A DNA stretch of 64,000 nt, taken from the NCBI GenBank assembly GCA_037039925.1, contig JAXRKP010000591.1, forward strand, positions 127,501-191,500, written 5' to 3'. Position 1 is the stretch's first letter. Every line of letters starts with the position of its first letter. Shown piece by piece: positions 60,682 through 64,000 of this stretch. Source of the stretch: Doris montereyensis (taxonomy: Eukaryota; Mollusca; Gastropoda; Nudibranchia; Dorididae). The position numbers and the translations under genes are program-made. The notes under the pieces were generated by a model. The model ran no database searches. It was not told where the DNA came from and saw only the letters and a program-made list of their open reading frames with translations.

Positions 60682-63046
60682 TCAGTTGTTTTGCCATGGT
60701 AAACTGCCATTTGGCGAAGTAAAGTAAGACATGAACGTATCTCTGATGAACATGGCTTCGTTACCTGGTCTTCTGTTGTAAACTGGTAGAATATTATTAG
60801 TGAGAATTTCTTCTTCCATCACCGTTTCATCGTTAGAAATGTGAGGAATCCTCTCTTCCTCTTTGTTCAGTATCATGTTGTGCAGGACACACACTGCTTT
60901 GACTATGTCACATGATGCAAAATTATCATGAACTTCAATTGTACCCAAAAGGATTCGCCACATGCTTGTTAAAATGCCAAACGCACACTCCACCTAGCGT
61001 CTTGCCCTCGAAAGTCTATATAATTGAATTGTCTTTTTTCATCTGTTAATTCCCTCCTTGAAATGGTCTCATTAAATTAGACAGTAAAGGAAATGCCTCA
61101 TCAGCAACAAAATCTGTCTGCAGTAGACGTCCACTTGATTTCACCAGGAATTGCCATCTCTGTCGCGTGTAATCTATTCCAAATAACTTTAATAGTTTCC
61201 TGTACAATTGTTCTAACAGTTGTAAAGCCCATTCTAAAACGGAAGCCCAGTGAACGAAAACTTTCTCCAGTTGCCAAGAATCTGAAAGATCAAAAGATGA
61301 AATGTGATAGATTCTAAAATAAATAATTTCAATTATGTCATATGAAACAAACAAATAAATTATTATCTTCTTTTTTTTTCATTCTCAGCAACATCATGCA
61401 AAGTCAAGTGACAGTCATTGCGTGACTGTGACTACTACCTGGGGAAAAGGAGAGAAAATACCAAAAAGTCTCGTCAGGCGGCGTCAAACAAGCGACAATG
61501 GTATCTCAACGACAGGATGTCATTTTTGGAGCCTTTTCTTGCTGGAAGGGAGAGAAGCGGCAACTTAGACATTGCAGCTAGAACAGTAACAGACCACGAA
61601 GATACGGTCACTGTCACTGACTTCACTGGGGACAACAATGATGATAGTAATAGTCAAAAACCAGCAGAAGAAGTACAGTTTGTTTCCTCTGAAGAGGGCG
61701 CAGCTGTCATCTCCACAGCATGAAAAAAGAGGTTTAAAAAAGAGGAAACCGAACCAAAATGACCTGATCGACAAAGAAATCCTTAAAGCGCTACAAAAGG
61801 ACCAAGAAAATGAACGCGAGCTTTTCTTTAAAAGCCTTATACCAACTGTATCTCAGTTTGATCCAATTCAAACAATGCTCATCAGGGCTGATGTTCACCA
61901 TCTCGCTGTAAAATATCTTAAGCAACAGCAGGCCCTCAGCGCCAGCATCCCCACCTCTTTCACTCTCTTGCCACTCTAATGATCATATTACAGGACATCA
62001 CTCCAGGTCCTCAACACCAACAGCGTCAGCTAACAAAAGACGCATGGGACATGGACAATATTTTCGACAACAGTACCGGTACCCCACCAGTTCATCTTCA
62101 TCTTCCGCTCTGTCACACCAAGATTCATTGGAAGACAATAACAGCTGTTATTATCAATATTATAACCACAGAAGAGAGAATTTAAATAAAAGCAAATAAA
62201 AGTGAAATAGATTTATTTGTATCATTTGACTTTAATACTAGTGAATTGTTGTGATTCGTGATGATGATGGTGTTTACCCAAAGTTTCGATTCAATATGTA
62301 AGTTGTAGACGCTTGAACTGGTAGCCAAAACAGCACCGGCTGAGTCCCTGCTTTCTATAGCGCATAGTAAATCCCTTGGAAAAAGTATTTCGTACATTTC
62401 ACTTTCATCACCCCAATCATGTGTATAGTACTGTGCCGTTGACTGCGTTGTCCTTGTTCTTGAAATTACAATATTGTCTAAAACAGGCTGAATCTCTTGT
62501 CCTACGTTATGTGTTTCTCTTGGTTAATTGCTTAGTAGTGTACATTACTAATATTGCCTTACATAGAATATCTCTTTAAAAATTAATTGATAATACAATA
62601 TACATGCAGGCTACTCACCTCAAAGTGACCACCAGACGTTCCTCTGGTGTTATCGGTTTTCGAAAGTTTGTCCTTTGTTTTGTTAAGTCTTCCGAGCAGG
62701 TGTTACGTAAGAGATTGAATGTAGAAGGTTCCATTCGAAAATACTCCTTAAATTTGATCGAGTCCTGTCGCAACATCAGCATTAGATGGTGATATTCACC
62801 ACACACATTCCTTAACTTGTTGATGGGGTGAATTGACATTAAACGCCGTTTGGTGCGCCTTCTTCTTCGTAAATACAGCATCAAAACTAACTTGCTTTTT
62901 CTTGAAAGTGCTATTGTGTCAAATACAGTGACTAAGTGAGTTGCTTTCACCGATGAATAGTGTGTTACGAGCTTATTAATAAAAATGAAGGCGGAAAAGG
63001 GCGGGCGTAGTATACCCATACGTTTGCATCCGTCAACCGTCTTCAT
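60682..63046 (-). pseudogene. PIF/Harbinger transposase, two exons, catalytic core deleted
   Basis: Exon 1 (63046-62619): an Arg-rich block LRRRRRTKRRLMS, then FKEYFRMEPSTFNLLRNTC and ITPEERLVVTL. A GT donor at 62618-62617 and an AG acceptor at 61283-61282 split an Arg codon; exon 2 opens with FLATGESFRSLGFRFRMGF, the conserved continuation in Harbinger transposases. After IPGEIKWTSTADRF the sequence jumps to DEAFPLLSNLMRPF, so the central segment with the first two catalytic aspartates is missing. Then LSRARR, an in-frame TAG, VECAFGILTSMWRIL and VKAVCVLHNMILNKEEE, ending PWQNN at 60682. Length is well below a full transposase. The 1337-bp intron contains the accessory gene on the opposite strand. 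Confidence 0.88.
61389..62201 (+). pseudogene. Harbinger accessory protein (MADF/BESS-like), disrupted
   Basis: An acceptor-like TTTTTTTTCATTCTCAG precedes 61389. The frame CKVK, TGA (61409-61411), QSLRDCDYYLGKRREN, QAASNKRQWYLNDRMSFLEP resembles the MADF DNA-binding proteins encoded by PIF/Harbinger elements; the stop falls where the family usually has a tryptophan. After about 61720 the frame shifts: KRGLKKRKPNQNDLIDKEIL, ALQKDQENERELFFKSLIP, IQTMLIRADVHHLAVKYLKQ (BESS-like C-terminus). Another shift gives a Tyr/Ser-rich tail ending NHRRENLNK, with overlapping AATAAA signals at 62185-62200. Upstream exon(s) coding for the start of the MADF domain are not evident. In the known two-gene Harbinger system this partner binds DNA and helps the transposase enter the nucleus. 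It lies wholly in the transposase intron. Confidence 0.8.
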
Positions 63047-63348
63047 TTTGAAGACAACAGTTTGACGGACTTACTATATTTTCGGTCTAAGGCGAATAGA
63101 CTCTATCCAAGATCTAGACTTACCTATGGATTATATAGACTGGTTTAGTGGTTATTTGGTCATCGGTAGCGCCCTATCGGTCTCCGCCATGGGACAGATA
63201 GATACGCAACTCTGACTCAGAGCAAACCCATCGTTAAGTACTTAACGACGGACACGCTCAGACAAGGACTACTGTAGGTAGTCATTGATCTCTTGCTATA
63301 ACTAAAAATAGAATGGGTTTTTCACATGCTACATTAAGGGGAGGGGAT
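63047..63348. other. unassigned sequence upstream of the Harbinger transposase
   Basis: TTAAGTACTTAACGAC palindrome-like string near 63233; otherwise nothing recognised. The 5' end of the Harbinger element should lie here, but terminal repeats were not identified. Confidence 0.35.
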
Positions 63349-63660
63349 ATGACAATAAGTGACAACTCCACTAATGAAGACAGAACAAACACGTGACGTT
63401 TCGTGTATAACCCTTTGTCAATGAGACAACAAACGAGAAATATCTAGAATCTAGATCTAAGTCTAAGTACTACCTTAGGCATCACACTATGTGACGCCAG
63501 AAGAAAAACAGAAAGGAGAAAGAAAGAAAGAAAAAGACAGTGATGATAAGAAACGTAGCAGAGGGGGTGTGAAGAATGAGCGAGAATGGAAGGTTCAGAT
63601 CTAGAATGAAATAAAAATATGAAAATAAGCAAGTATTAAAAGGTGAGAATGAGATAGAGA
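63349..63660 (-). repeat. dispersed repeat family X, copy B
   Basis: Inverted copy of 5693-5996; see the shared blocks there. It includes GTGACGCCAGAAGAAAAACA where copy A (minus strand) has a similar GTGATGTCAGAAGAAAAACA, and it ends in the GA microsatellite at 63660. Confidence 0.85.
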
Positions 63661-63673
63661 AGAGATAGAGAGA

Positions 63674-63752
<79 letters not shown>

Positions 63753-63770
63753 CAGGGAAGAAAGAAAGGA
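63661..63770. repeat. GA microsatellite
   Basis: GA units with GATAGA interruptions, continuing from the dispersed repeat. Confidence 0.96.
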
Positions 63771-63803
63771 GAGAGAGATGTGTGAGTATGGGAAAGAAGA
63801 AAT

Positions 63804-63875
63804 AAAAAATAGGATAAGACTAGATCTATATCTCACTTTTAGTGAGATATAGATCTAGTCTTACTCTTATATTTA
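63804..63875. repeat. perfect hairpin with 22-bp arms
   Basis: Left arm 63816-63837 (starts AAGACTAGATCTATATC) and right arm 63841-63862 are exact reverse complements separated only by TTT. Flanking AAAAAATAGGAT (63804-63815) has a further inverted partner ATCCTATTTTTT at about 63876-63887, offset by 13 bases. A foldback structure at the edge of repeat family X. Confidence 0.9.
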
Positions 63876-64000
63876 TCCTATTTTTTAGAAACGCGCCGAA
63901 GACATCTACGGTCTCATTATAGAAGTGTCACAACAGATATAATTTAGTAAGGCAGTAGCGGTCGTGAAAAAGAACATCAACGGCAGCTGGATATCACCAT

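Noticed and set aside
61046..61354. Independent 102-residue minus-strand gene
   Set aside because: Its N-terminal half is intron sequence and out-of-frame transposase; only the DEAFPLL part is genuine Harbinger coding sequence.

Overview
This window is animal nuclear DNA made almost entirely of repeats and decayed transposable elements. I found no intact host gene. The best guess for the organism is a mollusc, probably a heterobranch gastropod. The reasons are tRNA-derived SINEs ending in a CCAAGGAACACAA-type tail, pervasive TCTAGATCT-rich low-complexity DNA, long GATA, GA and GAA microsatellites, and a mix of APE-type LINEs, Ty3/gypsy, hAT and PIF/Harbinger elements. That assignment is inference; no diagnostic host gene supports it. 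No operons, CRISPR arrays or bacterial signals are present.

Layout. 1-9 kb: trinucleotide and tetranucleotide arrays, a 42-bp minisatellite, a Tc1/mariner-like fragment, a SINE, a candidate promoter with first exon (6.5-6.8 kb) and a head-to-head SINE palindrome (8 kb). 9.4-12 kb: a 25-bp minisatellite in two blocks. 13-13.8 kb: a minisatellite that appears to be an amplified SINE tail. 14.3-19.4 kb: a mixed 64-bp/29-bp array split by a ~490-bp insertion. 19.5-20.3 kb: a duplicated AT-rich module with 'atggccgcc' motifs. 20.9-23.1 kb: a 43-bp array. 23.4-35.8 kb: a large 39-bp/33-bp satellite interrupted by a ~3.2-kb decayed LINE. 36.4-38.1 kb: a 50-bp array whose units also appear mixed into the previous satellite near 32-33 kb. 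38.7-42.4 kb: a diverged direct segmental duplication, a SINE and a LINE tail. 42.5-43.5 kb: a 15-bp array. 43.9-51.2 kb: GA microsatellites and LINE remnants, one of them split by a 1.18-kb element with terminal inverted repeats.

51.4-63 kb is the densest coding-derived part: a broken BED-finger hAT transposase with one candidate intron; a complete-ended 3.1-kb hAT element with terminal inverted repeats and 8-bp target-site duplications, itself inserted into the 5' side of a Ty3/gypsy pol remnant; and a PIF/Harbinger remnant whose transposase has a phase-consistent intron that carries, on the opposite strand, a MADF/BESS-like accessory gene. 63.3-63.7 kb holds an inverted copy of a dispersed repeat also found at 5.7-6.0 kb, followed by a perfect 22-bp-arm hairpin.

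The coding regions do not form a pathway. They are independent selfish elements, nearly all disabled by stops, frameshifts or deletion of catalytic regions. The items most worth a second look are the nested Harbinger gene arrangement, the SINE tail turned satellite, LINE fragments embedded in the GATA array, the nested insertions with readable target-site duplications, and the mosaic zone between two satellites, which may be an assembly artefact.
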